Source: JAAYZQ01 sp034428935
Lineage (GTDB): Bacteria > Chloroflexota > Anaerolineae > JAAYZQ01
DNA length: 23,393 nt
Direction of reading: 5' to 3'
Assembly (NCBI GenBank): GCA_034428935.1
Contig: DAOUHB010000029.1
Coordinates: forward strand, 1 to 23,393
The position numbers were made by a program, and so were the translations under genes. Positions 1 to 7,423 of the stretch are shown piece after piece (position 1 is the first letter of the stretch; each line of letters starts with the position of its first letter). The notes below the pieces were generated by a model. That model made no database searches and was not told the DNA's origin. It was given only the letters and a program-made list of their open reading frames with translations.

Positions 1-219
1 CAGGAGGCCATGTCGGGCATTCTCACCAATCGCGAGATCGACGTGCTTCGCCGGGTGGCCCAGGGCTGGAGCAACCGCGACATCGCCGAGGGGCTGGGCA
101 TCGGCGAGGCCACCGTCCGCACCCACGTGAGCAGCATCCTGTCCAAGCTCAACGTCGGCAGCCGCACCCAGGCCGCCCTGTACGCCCTGCGTGAGGGCCT
201 GGCCTCCCTTTCCGATTAG
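1..219 (+). CDS. NarL/FixJ-family response regulator, C-terminal part (5' truncated by window)
   Basis: The open frame enters from the left edge (QEAMSGILTNREIDVL) and ends at TAG 217-219, so only the C-terminal output domain is visible. It is a LuxR/NarL-type helix-turn-helix of about 65 residues: LTNREIDVLRRVAQGWSN, then the recognition-helix region EATVRTHVSSILSKLNV and the tail YALREGLASL. This domain binds DNA as a dimer after the missing receiver domain is phosphorylated. It closely resembles the C-terminus of the regulator at 7424-8107 (shared EATVR-HVS-IL-KL and LYAL-EGL-SL), so the two are paralogues. The ATG at position 10 is internal and is not taken as the start. No terminator is obvious directly after the stop. 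The partner kinase, if adjacent, lies outside the window. Confidence 0.9.
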   Translation, partial: QEAMSGILTNREIDVLRRVAQGWSNRDIAEGLGIGEATVRTHVSSILSKLNVGSRTQAALYALREGLASLSD

Positions 220-318
220 CCCGTCTACAACTTTTGGATGACCCTTCTCCACAAATTGCCGGCATTATTTCCTCCACGTCCCATCTGAACTGCGTAGCAA
301 AATTCGAAGGAAACACTG

Positions 319-348
319 ATGACAGGCAGCCCCCCTGCCTGTTATAAT
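319..348 (+). promoter_or_regulatory. Sigma70-like promoter of the ABC transporter operon
   Basis: The -35 element is ATGACA at 319-324 (5 of 6 to consensus), the spacer is 18 bp, and the -10 element is a perfect TATAAT at 343-348. Transcription would begin near 355, giving a leader of about 187 nt before the ATG at 542. This is the only strong promoter seen in the 322-bp gap (220-541) between the regulator and the binding-protein gene. The rest of that gap holds the leader hairpin and nothing else I recognise. Confidence 0.7.
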
Positions 349-373
349 GACGCCAACATTTGTCTCCACATGG

Positions 374-410
374 GAGAGCGTTCAAAAGCGGGTACCTTTT
401 GAACGCTCTC
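374..410 (+). promoter_or_regulatory. Strong leader hairpin in the transporter 5' UTR
   Basis: There is a perfect 15-bp inverted repeat: gagagcgttcaaaag at 374-388 pairs with cttttgaacgctctc at 396-410 across a 7-nt loop. It begins about 20 nt after the predicted transcription start. No U-run follows on either strand, so it is not a textbook intrinsic terminator. It could protect the 5' end of the mRNA, serve as a protein-binding site, or be part of an attenuator. Its role is inferred; the structure is read directly. Confidence 0.65.
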
Positions 411-541
411 GCCATTCTTAGACCTTGATCACAGGAGGGCAAGCGGCAGAGGCTACACGACTGGACAATCACCGGCGGGCCGCGAAACGGGTTGCCGCGC
501 CCGCACCGGCGCCGGGGCAGAACAATCCGAGGAGGAGAAAC

Positions 542-2359
542 ATGCAAACAAAAGCTCGCTGGACCATCCTGGCCTTGATCGCCGTCGTGACCATGATCGC
601 CTCGGCCTGTGGCCCGACTCCGGTCCCCCAGGTCATGGAGGTGGAAAAAGAGGTGACCCGCATCGTCGAGGGGACACCCATCGTGGAAAAGATCGTCGAG
701 ACCCAGGTTGTGAAAGAAGAGGTCATCGTCGAGGTCACGCCCACCCCGCCGCCCATCCCTGAAGGCGGCTATGTTACCGAAGCTTCCTTTTCCGATGCCA
801 AGATATTGAACCCCATCCTTTCCACGGATGACGCCTCGTCCGACGTTCACACCCTGCTCTTTGGCGCCGCCCTGCGCACCGACCCCCACAGCGGTGAGAT
901 CATCCCCGATATGACGGATGGCTGGGAAGTTTCGGAAGACGGCCTGACCTACACCTTCAAGGTTCACGAGGGCATCTTCTGGACCGACGGCACGCCGGTG
1001 ACGGGCAAGGACTTTGCCTTTACCTACCGGGCCCTCATGGAAGGGAATCTCGACACGCCTCGCCTCAGCAACGTGGAGTATGTCCAAGAGGTCAACCTCG
1101 TCGACGACATGACCGTGGAGTTTGTCTTTTCCGAGGTCAACTGCGCGGCCCTCACCGATCTGGGGCTGGGCTGGCTGCCGGCCCACATGTACTCGCCCGA
1201 TTTCTCGGACATCATGACCAACACGCTCAACACCGAGCCAACGGTCACCAACGGCCCCATGATTCTGCAGGAATGGGTGAAGGACGACCACATCACCCTG
1301 GTGCGCAACCCCAACTACTGGCGCGGCGCTCCCCACCTGGATGGCTTTGTCTTCAAGGTGGTGCCCAACGCGACCGTCGGCGTGCAGCAGCTCAAGACCG
1401 GCGAGGTGGACATCTATGACGGCATCGAGCCGAAATACCTGGTCGAGATGGAGCTGGAGCCGCAGTTGAACATCTTCAAGTACTTTGACGATGGCTACGT
1501 CTTTGTGGCCTTCCAGATGGGTGACCCCACCAACCCACTGCCCCGCCTTGACGAGGATGGCTCGGTGATCGAGGATCACGGTATCCATCCCATCCTGAGC
1601 GACGTGCGGGTGCGCTATGCCATCACCCACGCCATCGACCGCAACACCATCATCTCCAGGGTCATCTTTGGGCAGGGAATGCCCATGAACGCCAACGTGC
1701 TGCCGGCCATTACCTGGGCCTTTAACGATGAGCTTCAACCCCGCGAATTTGACATGGAAAAGGCCGCGGCCCTGCTGGAGGAGGCGGGCTGGACCGACCA
1801 GGACGGCGACGGGGTGCGCGAGTGCCACGGCTGCATGCACGCCAGCGAGGGCACGCCCCTGCATCTCAAGCTCATCACCAACTCGGGCAACGAAACCCGC
1901 GAAAGCATCGGCCTCATCGTCCAGGACCAGCTCGGCAAGCTGGGCTTTGACCTGGAGTTTGAGCCCATGGAATGGAACGCCTTTGTGACCACCCTGGTGG
2001 GCCAGAACTTTGACATGTGCATCGTGGGCTGGACCAATGCGGGCAGCGACCCCGACGACGAGACGTACTGGGGCAGCATGAACGACCAGCCCGGCGGTGG
2101 GTTCAACTTTGTGTCCTACTATGACACGGAAGTGGACGCGCTGCTGAAGGAGGCCAAGACGATGCCCGGATGCCAGGCCGAGGACCGCGGGCCGCTGTAC
2201 AAGACGATCCAGGAAATGATCTATGAAGATCAGCCCTACACCTTCCTGTACGTGCCCCGCGCCATTCTCGTTCACAACAAGCGCATCGCGGGCATGGACC
2301 TTGGGGCGTGGGATTTCCGCTACAGCATCTATGACTGGTACATCCAGCCGGTCGAATAG
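542..2359 (+). CDS. Family-5 (peptide/nickel-type) ABC transporter substrate-binding lipoprotein
   Basis: This is a 605-residue extracytoplasmic solute-binding protein of family 5 (SBP_bac_5), the DppA/OppA type that delivers peptides or similar ligands to a membrane permease. Residues 1-23 form a lipoprotein signal (hydrophobic segment, then IASAC with the lipidated Cys at 23). Residues 31-70 are a Val/Glu/Thr-rich linker ending in TPTPPP, of a style common in Chloroflexota binding proteins. Family landmarks follow: GWEVSEDGLTYTFKVHEG, TDGTPVTGKDFAFTYR and VRYAITHAIDRNTII. An acidic DQDGDGVRE loop resembles an EF-hand calcium site. The ATG at 542 was chosen because GGAGGAG lies just upstream and it opens the signal peptide; an in-frame TTG at 425 has no such support. 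Two permease genes follow. The ligand cannot be told from sequence; peptides are the default guess. Confidence 0.92.
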   Translation: MQTKARWTILALIAVVTMIASACGPTPVPQVMEVEKEVTRIVEGTPIVEKIVETQVVKEEVIVEVTPTPPPIPEGGYVTEASFSDAKILNPILSTDDASSDVHTLLFGAALRTDPHSGEIIPDMTDGWEVSEDGLTYTFKVHEGIFWTDGTPVTGKDFAFTYRALMEGNLDTPRLSNVEYVQEVNLVDDMTVEFVFSEVNCAALTDLGLGWLPAHMYSPDFSDIMTNTLNTEPTVTNGPMILQEWVKDDHITLVRNPNYWRGAPHLDGFVFKVVPNATVGVQQLKTGEVDIYDGIEPKYLVEMELEPQLNIFKYFDDGYVFVAFQMGDPTNPLPRLDEDGSVIEDHGIHPILSDVRVRYAITHAIDRNTIISRVIFGQGMPMNANVLPAITWAFNDELQPREFDMEKAAALLEEAGWTDQDGDGVRECHGCMHASEGTPLHLKLITNSGNETRESIGLIVQDQLGKLGFDLEFEPMEWNAFVTTLVGQNFDMCIVGWTNAGSDPDDETYWGSMNDQPGGGFNFVSYYDTEVDALLKEAKTMPGCQAEDRGPLYKTIQEMIYEDQPYTFLYVPRAILVHNKRIAGMDLGAWDFRYSIYDWYIQPVE

Positions 2360-2384
2360 CCTGATAGGTGCCTGACGGGCAGAA

Positions 2385-2415
2385 GGGGATGGGGCGCAGC
2401 CGCTGCCCCATCCCC
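2385..2415 (+). promoter_or_regulatory. Intercistronic hairpin between binding protein and permease genes
   Basis: The stem ggggatggggc (2385-2395) pairs with gccccatcccc (2405-2415) over 11 perfect base pairs with a 9-nt loop. There is no U-tract afterwards, and the permease start codon lies 50 nt downstream, so read-through is expected. Such hairpins after binding-protein genes commonly stabilise the upstream message and give more binding protein than permease. That function is inferred here by analogy with malE-malF. Confidence 0.6.
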
Positions 2416-2464
2416 GGGCCCAGCCGGCCGATACCGGCCGCCCCCAATGCGAGGGAGAGTTTCC

Positions 2465-3487
2465 ATGACCCGCTACGTTCTTCGTCGTCTGCTGCAGGCC
2501 ATCCCAACCTTTTTTGGGATCACAATCCTGACCTTTGCCATCGTCTACCTGGCCCCGGGCGACCCGGTTCTGCAGCAGACCTTTAATCCGCGAATCAGCA
2601 CGGCCACCCGCCAGGAGCTGAACCACCGCCTGGGGCTCGATCAACCGCTGACCGTGCAATATCTCACCTGGCTCATCGGCAACGACTGGCAGGAAGACAC
2701 CGAGCTGCTGCCCCGGCGAGGCATACTGCGGGGCGATTTCGGGGTGTCCTTCATCGAGCACCGGCCGGTTCTGGAGATGATCGGTGACCGGCTGGGTGCC
2801 ACGCTGCTGCTGACCGGCACGGCCACCCTCATCGGCTATGCCCTGGGCATCCCCGTCGGCGTGTATGCCGCCGTGCGTCGGGGCGGCCTCTTTGACAATC
2901 TGTCCCGGATCCTGGCCGTCATCTTTAACTCTATCCCCGGCTTCTGGCTCAGCCTGATCCTGATCCTGATCTTTGCCGTCAAGTTCCGCGAGTGGAACCT
3001 GCCGGCCATCGCTTCAGGCGGCATGTACACCGTCCGGCCGGGAGTCGACCAGGGCTTGAACCTGCTGGACCGCATCGTCCATCTCCTGCCGCCGGCCCTG
3101 GTCCTGGCCACGGCACCCATCGCCACTGTGTCGCGGCTGATGCGCACCCAGGTGCTGGAGGTTGTCCAACAGGACTATGTGCGGACGGCGCGGGCCAAGG
3201 GTGTATCAGAGCGCAAGGTCTATTTTCTCCACGCGCTGCGCAACGCCCTTATCCCCCTGGCCACCATCCTGGGCCCCACCCTGGCGGGACTCATCGGCGG
3301 GGCCGTCATCGTCGAGACGGTCTGGTCGTGGCCCGGCCTGGGGCGGCTGTTCGTCAACGCCAACTTTCAGCGCGACTATCCGGTGATCCTGGCCGGCTTT
3401 GTCCTCGGGGCAGTGGGCGTCATCCTGGGCAACCTGCTGTCGGACGTGCTCTACGGCTGGATCGATCCCCGGGTGCGCTTGAGTTAG
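2465..3487 (+). CDS. DppB/OppB-type ABC transporter permease
   Basis: This is a 340-residue inner-membrane permease (BPD_transp_1), one of two channel subunits of the dipeptide/oligopeptide/nickel transporter type. The N-terminus RYVLRRLLQAIPTFFGITIL and the nearby APGDP are hallmarks of the DppB subunit. About six membrane segments are visible. The cytoplasmic coupling (EAA) loop, which contacts the ATPase, reads DYVRTARAKGVSERKVYFLH with ALRN after it. The ATG at 2465 was chosen over the in-frame ATG at 2447 because GAGGGAG sits about 7 nt upstream and the family N-terminus begins there. The gene lies 105 nt after the binding protein and 10 nt before the second permease, consistent with one operon. 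Confidence 0.93.
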   Translation: MTRYVLRRLLQAIPTFFGITILTFAIVYLAPGDPVLQQTFNPRISTATRQELNHRLGLDQPLTVQYLTWLIGNDWQEDTELLPRRGILRGDFGVSFIEHRPVLEMIGDRLGATLLLTGTATLIGYALGIPVGVYAAVRRGGLFDNLSRILAVIFNSIPGFWLSLILILIFAVKFREWNLPAIASGGMYTVRPGVDQGLNLLDRIVHLLPPALVLATAPIATVSRLMRTQVLEVVQQDYVRTARAKGVSERKVYFLHALRNALIPLATILGPTLAGLIGGAVIVETVWSWPGLGRLFVNANFQRDYPVILAGFVLGAVGVILGNLLSDVLYGWIDPRVRLS

Positions 3488-3497
3488 GGGCAGGACC

Positions 3498-4442
3498 ATG
3501 ACACCAACCACGTTCGAGAGAGTGCCGGCCATCCGGCACAAGCTGGCGCGATCCGAATCCGAGATCGACCTGGCCCGCGAGTCGCGCGGCTACTGGGACT
3601 CGGCCCTGCTGGCCCTCCGCCGTGACCGGCTGACCCTGGCGGCCTTTGCCATGCTGCTGGTCACGGCGCTCTTTTGTTTTGTCCTCGCCCGGCCCGTCAC
3701 CGAGGCCCTGGGCATCGACCCGAATGACACGGACCCTCTCATCGCCTTCGAGGGACCCAGCGTCGCCCACCCCATGGGGGTGGACCAGGTGGGCCGCGAC
3801 CAGTTGGCCCGCCTGCTGTATGGCGGGCGGGTGTCTATCGGCATCGGTTTTTTCGCCGCCGTGATCATCATGACCATCGGGCTGGCGTTGGGCAGCATCG
3901 CCGGATTTTATGGCAAGATCGTGGACGACGTGGTCATGTGGTTCATCAACACCCTGAACTCGATCCCCTTTATCCTGCTGCTGCTCATCATCTCGCTGTT
4001 GTTCAAGCCAACGGCGCTGACGTTGACCATCTTTATCGGGCTTGTGAGCTGGACCGAGATCAGCCGCATTGTGCGCGGGCAGGTACTCCAGGTCAAGGAG
4101 ATGGAGTACGTCACGGCGGCCCGCGCCCTGGGCACGCCCACCTCGTGGCTGATCGTGCGCCACATCTTGCCCAACGTGGTACCCGTGGCCATCATCTTTT
4201 CGGCGCAGGTCATCGGCGGGGTCATCCTGATCGAGTCGGCCCTCAGCTTCCTGGGGCTGGGCGTCCAGCCGCCGACAGCCACCTGGGGCAACATGCTCAA
4301 CAAGGCCCAGTCCTACTTTACCCTGGCCCCTCACCTGGTGGTCTGGCCCGGCCTGCTCATCAGCCTGACCGTGTTGTGCCTGTACGTTATCGGCGACGGC
4401 CTGCGCGACGCCCTGGACCCCACCATGCGCGGCAAGCGGTGA
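3498..4442 (+). CDS. DppC/OppC-type ABC transporter permease
   Basis: This is a 314-residue permease, the partner of the preceding gene. The N-terminal cytoplasmic stretch contains RESRGYWDSALLALRRDRLT, followed by a first membrane helix and the periplasmic HPMGVDQVGRDQLARLLYGG motif typical of DppC. The EAA coupling loop is EYVTAARALGTPTSWLIVRH followed by ILPN. The C-terminal GDGLRDALDPTMRGKR is also a strong family signature. The start ATG has an upstream AGGGGCAGG. Normally one or two ATPase genes (DppD/DppF) follow, but here the operon stops at a strong terminator, so the ATPases must be encoded elsewhere. Confidence 0.94.
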   Translation: MTPTTFERVPAIRHKLARSESEIDLARESRGYWDSALLALRRDRLTLAAFAMLLVTALFCFVLARPVTEALGIDPNDTDPLIAFEGPSVAHPMGVDQVGRDQLARLLYGGRVSIGIGFFAAVIIMTIGLALGSIAGFYGKIVDDVVMWFINTLNSIPFILLLLIISLLFKPTALTLTIFIGLVSWTEISRIVRGQVLQVKEMEYVTAARALGTPTSWLIVRHILPNVVPVAIIFSAQVIGGVILIESALSFLGLGVQPPTATWGNMLNKAQSYFTLAPHLVVWPGLLISLTVLCLYVIGDGLRDALDPTMRGKR

Positions 4443-4458
4443 TCCGTGCTGCCTGCAT

Positions 4459-4498
4459 AAAATGGAGCGGCGCTGTGTATACGGCGCCGCTCCATTTT
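4459..4498 (+). terminator. Intrinsic terminator, probably bidirectional
   Basis: aaaatggagcggcgc (4459-4473) pairs perfectly with gcgccgctccatttt (4484-4498), giving a 15-bp stem with a 10-nt loop. The stem is GC-rich in the middle, with A-run and T-run flanks on both sides, so it can end transcription in either direction. It lies between the end of the permease gene (plus) and the end of the Rnk-like gene (minus), which converge here. Confidence 0.85.
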
Positions 4499-4518
4499 GC
4501 AGTACAGGCAACGCGTGC

Positions 4519-4974
4519 TTACAGGGGAACCTCGTCTCCGGCAGCCTCCGGTTGATACAGCACCTCGACCACCGTGAAGCGCCTGACCCCGTCCGGGACG
4601 GGCCAACTGATCTCGTCGCCGGCCCGGTACCCCAGGACGGCGGTCCCGATAGGCGCCAGGACCGAGATCTTGTTCTCGTCGAGGTTGGCCTCGTCGGGAA
4701 ACACCAGGGTAAGGTCCATGGTCTCTTGCGAGTCCAGGTCCAGCAGCCGGACCGTGGAATTCATGGTGACCACGTCTGCAGGAATCGCGGAGGGTGATAG
4801 GACCTGGGCAGCGGCGATTTCCTGCTCCAGCTTGTGCAAGTACTCGTTTCCCCGTGGCTCCAGGCGCTTGGCCTCGACGATCAGCTCTTTCAGCTTCTGG
4901 AGGTCGGCCTCTGTGATCAAAACCCTGTGTTCGCTGACGTCAGTCGTTCCGGATTGGGACGGAATCGCTTCCAT
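4519..4974 (-). CDS. Rnk/GreA-GreB-family transcription elongation-type factor
   Basis: This is a 151-residue protein with a C-terminal GreA/GreB FKBP-like domain (ISVLAPIGTAVLGYRAGDEI, then SWPVPDGVRRFTVVEVLYQPE). A short N-terminal helical segment begins VLITEADLQKLKELI. The short N-terminal part, rather than the long acidic coiled coil of GreA, matches Rnk (regulator of nucleoside diphosphate kinase), which binds RNA polymerase in the same secondary-channel manner but lacks transcript-cleavage ability. The ATG at 4974 has TGAGGTG about 6 nt upstream; the longer frame from 5064 has no ribosome-binding site and a non-family N-terminus. No clear promoter was seen between the gdh terminator and this start. 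The Rnk assignment over GreA rests on length and N-terminus only. Confidence 0.8.
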   Translation of the reverse strand: MEAIPSQSGTTDVSEHRVLITEADLQKLKELIVEAKRLEPRGNEYLHKLEQEIAAAQVLSPSAIPADVVTMNSTVRLLDLDSQETMDLTLVFPDEANLDENKISVLAPIGTAVLGYRAGDEISWPVPDGVRRFTVVEVLYQPEAAGDEVPL

Positions 4975-5054
4975 TGTGTTCACCTCATTGCGTAATGGCA
5001 GCAGGGGCCGCCAGCAGCCGGCCCGCGGACATGCTGCACTGTTTGGTAAATAAA

Positions 5055-5102
5055 GCTCGGCCACGCCGTCCTGGTTCCTTTCGAGAGCGCGCGTGGCCGA
5101 GC
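5055..5102 (-). terminator. Intrinsic terminator of the glutamate dehydrogenase transcript
   Basis: gctcggccacgc (5055-5066) and gcgtggccgagc (5091-5102) form a 12-bp perfect stem with a 24-nt loop. On the minus strand the stem is followed by TTTATTTACC. It lies about 60 nt after the gdh stop codon. The large loop is unusual for a terminator, so efficiency may be moderate. Confidence 0.65.
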
Positions 5103-5164
5103 GTCGTGGATGAGCCGGCCAGAGATCCCTTCAGATCACCGGCCTGGCTACACGGTTGCTCTCG

Positions 5165-6487
5165 CTAGGGAAACACCCCGCGCGTGCGGATGGCGTCGGC
5201 CACCTTGTTGACGGCCAACATCACCGCGGCCTGTCGCATGGGAACACCCCGCACCTCGGCAAAGTCCCACACCTCTTTGAAGCTGCGGGTCATGATGCTA
5301 TTCAGAGTGCGATTGATCTCGCTCTCCTCCCAGAAAAAGCTCTGCAGGTCCTGAACCCATTCCAGGTAGCTGACCGCCACACCGCCGGCGTTGGCCAGGA
5401 TGTCGGGCACGAGGATGATCCCCCGCTCCGCCAGGATCTCGTCCGCCTCGCGTGTCGTCGGGCCATTGGCAGCCTCGACGATGATGGAGGCCTTGACGTT
5501 GGCGGCGTTGTCGCCACGGATCTGCTGCTCCAGCGCTGCCGGGATGAGCACGTCCACCGGGGCGCTGAGCAACTGCTCGTTGTCGATCTGCTCGACACCG
5601 GGGGCCGAGTACCCCTCCAGCAGGTGATGGGGGTGCCTGGCAGCATGGTCGAGCATTGCCGGCACGTCGAGGCCGTTGGGGTTATAGTACCCACCGCTGA
5701 TGTCGCTCACGGCCACGATCTGGCAGCCCATTCCGTGCAGGGTCTCGGCGGCGACGGAACCCACGTTGCCAAAGCCCTGGATGGCCACCTTGGTGCTGGA
5801 CAGGTCGCGGTTCTTGCGCTGCAGGACCTCGCCCGTGACAATGGCCACACCCCGTCCCGTTGCTTCCCGGCGTCCGAGAGAGCCGCCGAGGGGGATGGGC
5901 TTGCCTGTCACGATCTCGAGGACGGACTTGCCCTCCACCATGCTGACGGTATCGGCCATCCAGGCCATGGTCTGCGCGTTGGTGTTGACGTCGGGAGCCG
6001 GGATGTCGCGCTTGGGCCCCAGGATGGGCAGGATGGCAATCGTGAAGCGGCGGGTGAGGCGGCTAAGCTCGGTCTGGGAGAGCTGGGTCGGGTCGACCTC
6101 CACGCCACCCTTTGCTCCGCCGTACGGCAGGCCGACGACCGCGCACTTCCAGGTCATCAACGCGGCCAGTGCCCGGACCTCGTCGATGTCCACGTTGGGG
6201 TGGTAGCGGATGCCACCCTTGCACGGCCCACGGGCACTGGAGTGCTGAACGCGGTAGCCGTTAAACACCTCCACCCGGCCATCATCCATGATGACGGGCA
6301 CTGACACCTTGAGCTCGCGCTCCGCGGTGCTCAGGATCCGGACAATGCCGGGATCCAGGTCAAGCTGCCTGGACACGTCCTGGAGCTGCGCAAGAACCTG
6401 CGTCCACAGGTTCTGCTTGGGCGGGGCCGGTGTCATTACGAACTCGACGGGGGCCTGCGCCTGGGCTTCATTCGGTTGGGTCGCCAT
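5165..6487 (-). CDS. gdhA: Glutamate dehydrogenase (hexameric class)
   Basis: This is a 440-residue cytoplasmic Glu/Leu/Phe/Val dehydrogenase that interconverts glutamate and 2-oxoglutarate plus ammonia using NAD(P)H. The N-terminal domain carries the substrate/catalytic residues K90 (GPCKGGIRYHP), K114 (MTWKCAVVGLPYGGAKGG), K126 and D166 (IPAPDVNT). These fall one position from the classical clostridial enzyme numbering as I recall it. The Rossmann domain has GFGNVG at 238-243 and AVSDISGG at the end of the second strand, whose Asp is compatible with NAD use. The ATG has AAGGAGAG upstream. The gene follows the 188-residue protein gene by 54 nt on the same strand, with only a weak hairpin (6521-6538) between them, so co-transcription is likely. 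It ends at the terminator at 5055-5102. Confidence 0.95.
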   Translation of the reverse strand: MATQPNEAQAQAPVEFVMTPAPPKQNLWTQVLAQLQDVSRQLDLDPGIVRILSTAERELKVSVPVIMDDGRVEVFNGYRVQHSSARGPCKGGIRYHPNVDIDEVRALAALMTWKCAVVGLPYGGAKGGVEVDPTQLSQTELSRLTRRFTIAILPILGPKRDIPAPDVNTNAQTMAWMADTVSMVEGKSVLEIVTGKPIPLGGSLGRREATGRGVAIVTGEVLQRKNRDLSSTKVAIQGFGNVGSVAAETLHGMGCQIVAVSDISGGYYNPNGLDVPAMLDHAARHPHHLLEGYSAPGVEQIDNEQLLSAPVDVLIPAALEQQIRGDNAANVKASIIVEAANGPTTREADEILAERGIILVPDILANAGGVAVSYLEWVQDLQSFFWEESEINRTLNSIMTRSFKEVWDFAEVRGVPMRQAAVMLAVNKVADAIRTRGVFP

Positions 6488-6541
6488 TAATCTCTCCTTA
6501 TCACCTTACCTTGTGGTTTGCCCCTCTGCGCCGAGGGGGTA

Positions 6542-7108
6542 CTATCGTTCCCATACCTGGATGGGACGGTTGTGAAGCGAGCTAAGGACGGCGGCATAGC
6601 CGCGCCTCTTTTCCACATCTTCGGCATCGATCACCTGCACGTCCAAGAGACATTTCAATTGCCCCGGGCCGACGCACCTGGCATAATCCTCCACCAGGGC
6701 ATTTTCCATGGCGGCCACGAGGGCGTACAGATCTTCGGTCTTGCGCTCGGCACGGACAATGAGATGGATGGGCGAGACGCACGAGGAATCGCCAAAGGCG
6801 AGATCTTCGGGCGTCGCGTCATAGTCAAAGACAAAGACCGAGGAGACATTCTTGTCCATGTCGCCGAGGGCTTTTGCAACCTGCTGGGCCAGGCTATGAT
6901 GGGTGTGGAAGCGGGCCCGGTTGTCACCCTGGCGCAAGAGCTCCAGCGTCGCTTGCGGGCCAACCAACTGCATCTTGTCCGCACAATAGACCAGCGCTTC
7001 CTCCAGAAACCCCTGAGTGACGCTGGCTGCATCCGGCAGATGCAGTGGCGGCGGGCTCCCTCCGGCGACGGCCTTGTCCGTCGCTGGATACGTTTGATCG
7101 TCCCCCAT
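6542..7108 (-). CDS. Unrecognised 188-residue protein, first gene of the gdh transcript
   Basis: I do not recognise this family. The protein is soluble, with no signal peptide or membrane segment. It has a Pro-rich, probably disordered N-terminus (about 1-28), then mixed helices and strands. Visible features are an Asp-rich DYDATPEDLAF stretch, a HTHH motif (RFHTHHSLAQQVAKALGDMDK), a predicted beta strand SPIHLIVRAERK followed by a helix (TEDLYALVAAMENALVEDYA), and a conserved-looking C-terminus (GYAAVLSSLHNRPIQVWER). The ATG has an excellent AGGAGGAGG 7 nt upstream. It has its own promoter (7223-7251) and lies 54 nt before gdhA, so a role linked to glutamate or nitrogen metabolism is plausible. 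Coding status is supported by start, ribosome-binding site and promoter; function is unknown. Confidence 0.8.
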   Translation of the reverse strand: MGDDQTYPATDKAVAGGSPPPLHLPDAASVTQGFLEEALVYCADKMQLVGPQATLELLRQGDNRARFHTHHSLAQQVAKALGDMDKNVSSVFVFDYDATPEDLAFGDSSCVSPIHLIVRAERKTEDLYALVAAMENALVEDYARCVGPGQLKCLLDVQVIDAEDVEKRRGYAAVLSSLHNRPIQVWER

Positions 7109-7423
7109 GAGTGCCTCCTCCTGATCGATCGCTGCGGAGAGGTATCAAGCGAGTCACATCCGGCCCGGGGCACCCGAGCTGATCGCCCAACCCCACGCCG
7201 CCATACGAATGGCGCCATGGCAATCATACCCGAGGGGAAGCGGTTTGTCATCCGATCATCGACGGGTCTTTCCTTCCACAAAATGAGGATCCGGCAAGCG
7301 TTTTGCTTCAACATTTGTGGAGTGCGGTCAACAAACGTGCAGCGCCGGCTGCGAGATGCGGCCGGAGCAAGGTGAGGCAGCGTGCGACTCTCATATGGAG
7401 AAGCAGAGGGATGGCCCATCAGG
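7109..7423. other. 315-bp gap between the two-component genes and the gdh operon
   Basis: No gene is supported here. The gap holds the gdh-operon promoter (7223-7251). Just inside the predicted transcript is a small perfect hairpin (cgccat/atggcg, 7199-7214, 4-nt loop). A GC-rich imperfect stem (about 7347-7367) lies after the response-regulator stop and could end that transcript, but it lacks a U-run. Nothing else is recognisable. Confidence 0.6.
7223..7251 (-). promoter_or_regulatory. Sigma70-like promoter of the 188-residue protein/gdhA transcript
   Basis: Read on the minus strand, the -35 element is ATGACA (7246-7251, 5 of 6 to consensus), the spacer is 17 bp, and the -10 element is TATGAT (7223-7228, 5 of 6). 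The predicted start is near 7216, giving a leader of about 108 nt to the ATG at 7108. Confidence 0.65.

Noticed and set aside
425..541. N-terminal extension of the binding protein from TTG 425
   Set aside because: It would place 39 residues before a well-formed lipoprotein signal peptide. The ATG at 542 has a strong ribosome-binding site.
149..2761. Long open frame (870 codons) on the minus strand opposite the ABC transporter genes
   Set aside because: It is a high-GC shadow of the binding-protein and permease genes, with low-complexity His/Gly/Val-rich composition, no ribosome-binding site and no family motif.
5055..5102. tRNA- or riboswitch-like fold downstream of gdh
   Set aside because: A 12-bp stem closes a single 24-nt loop with no cloverleaf arms or known aptamer motif. 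A following TTTATTT on the minus strand fits a terminator better.
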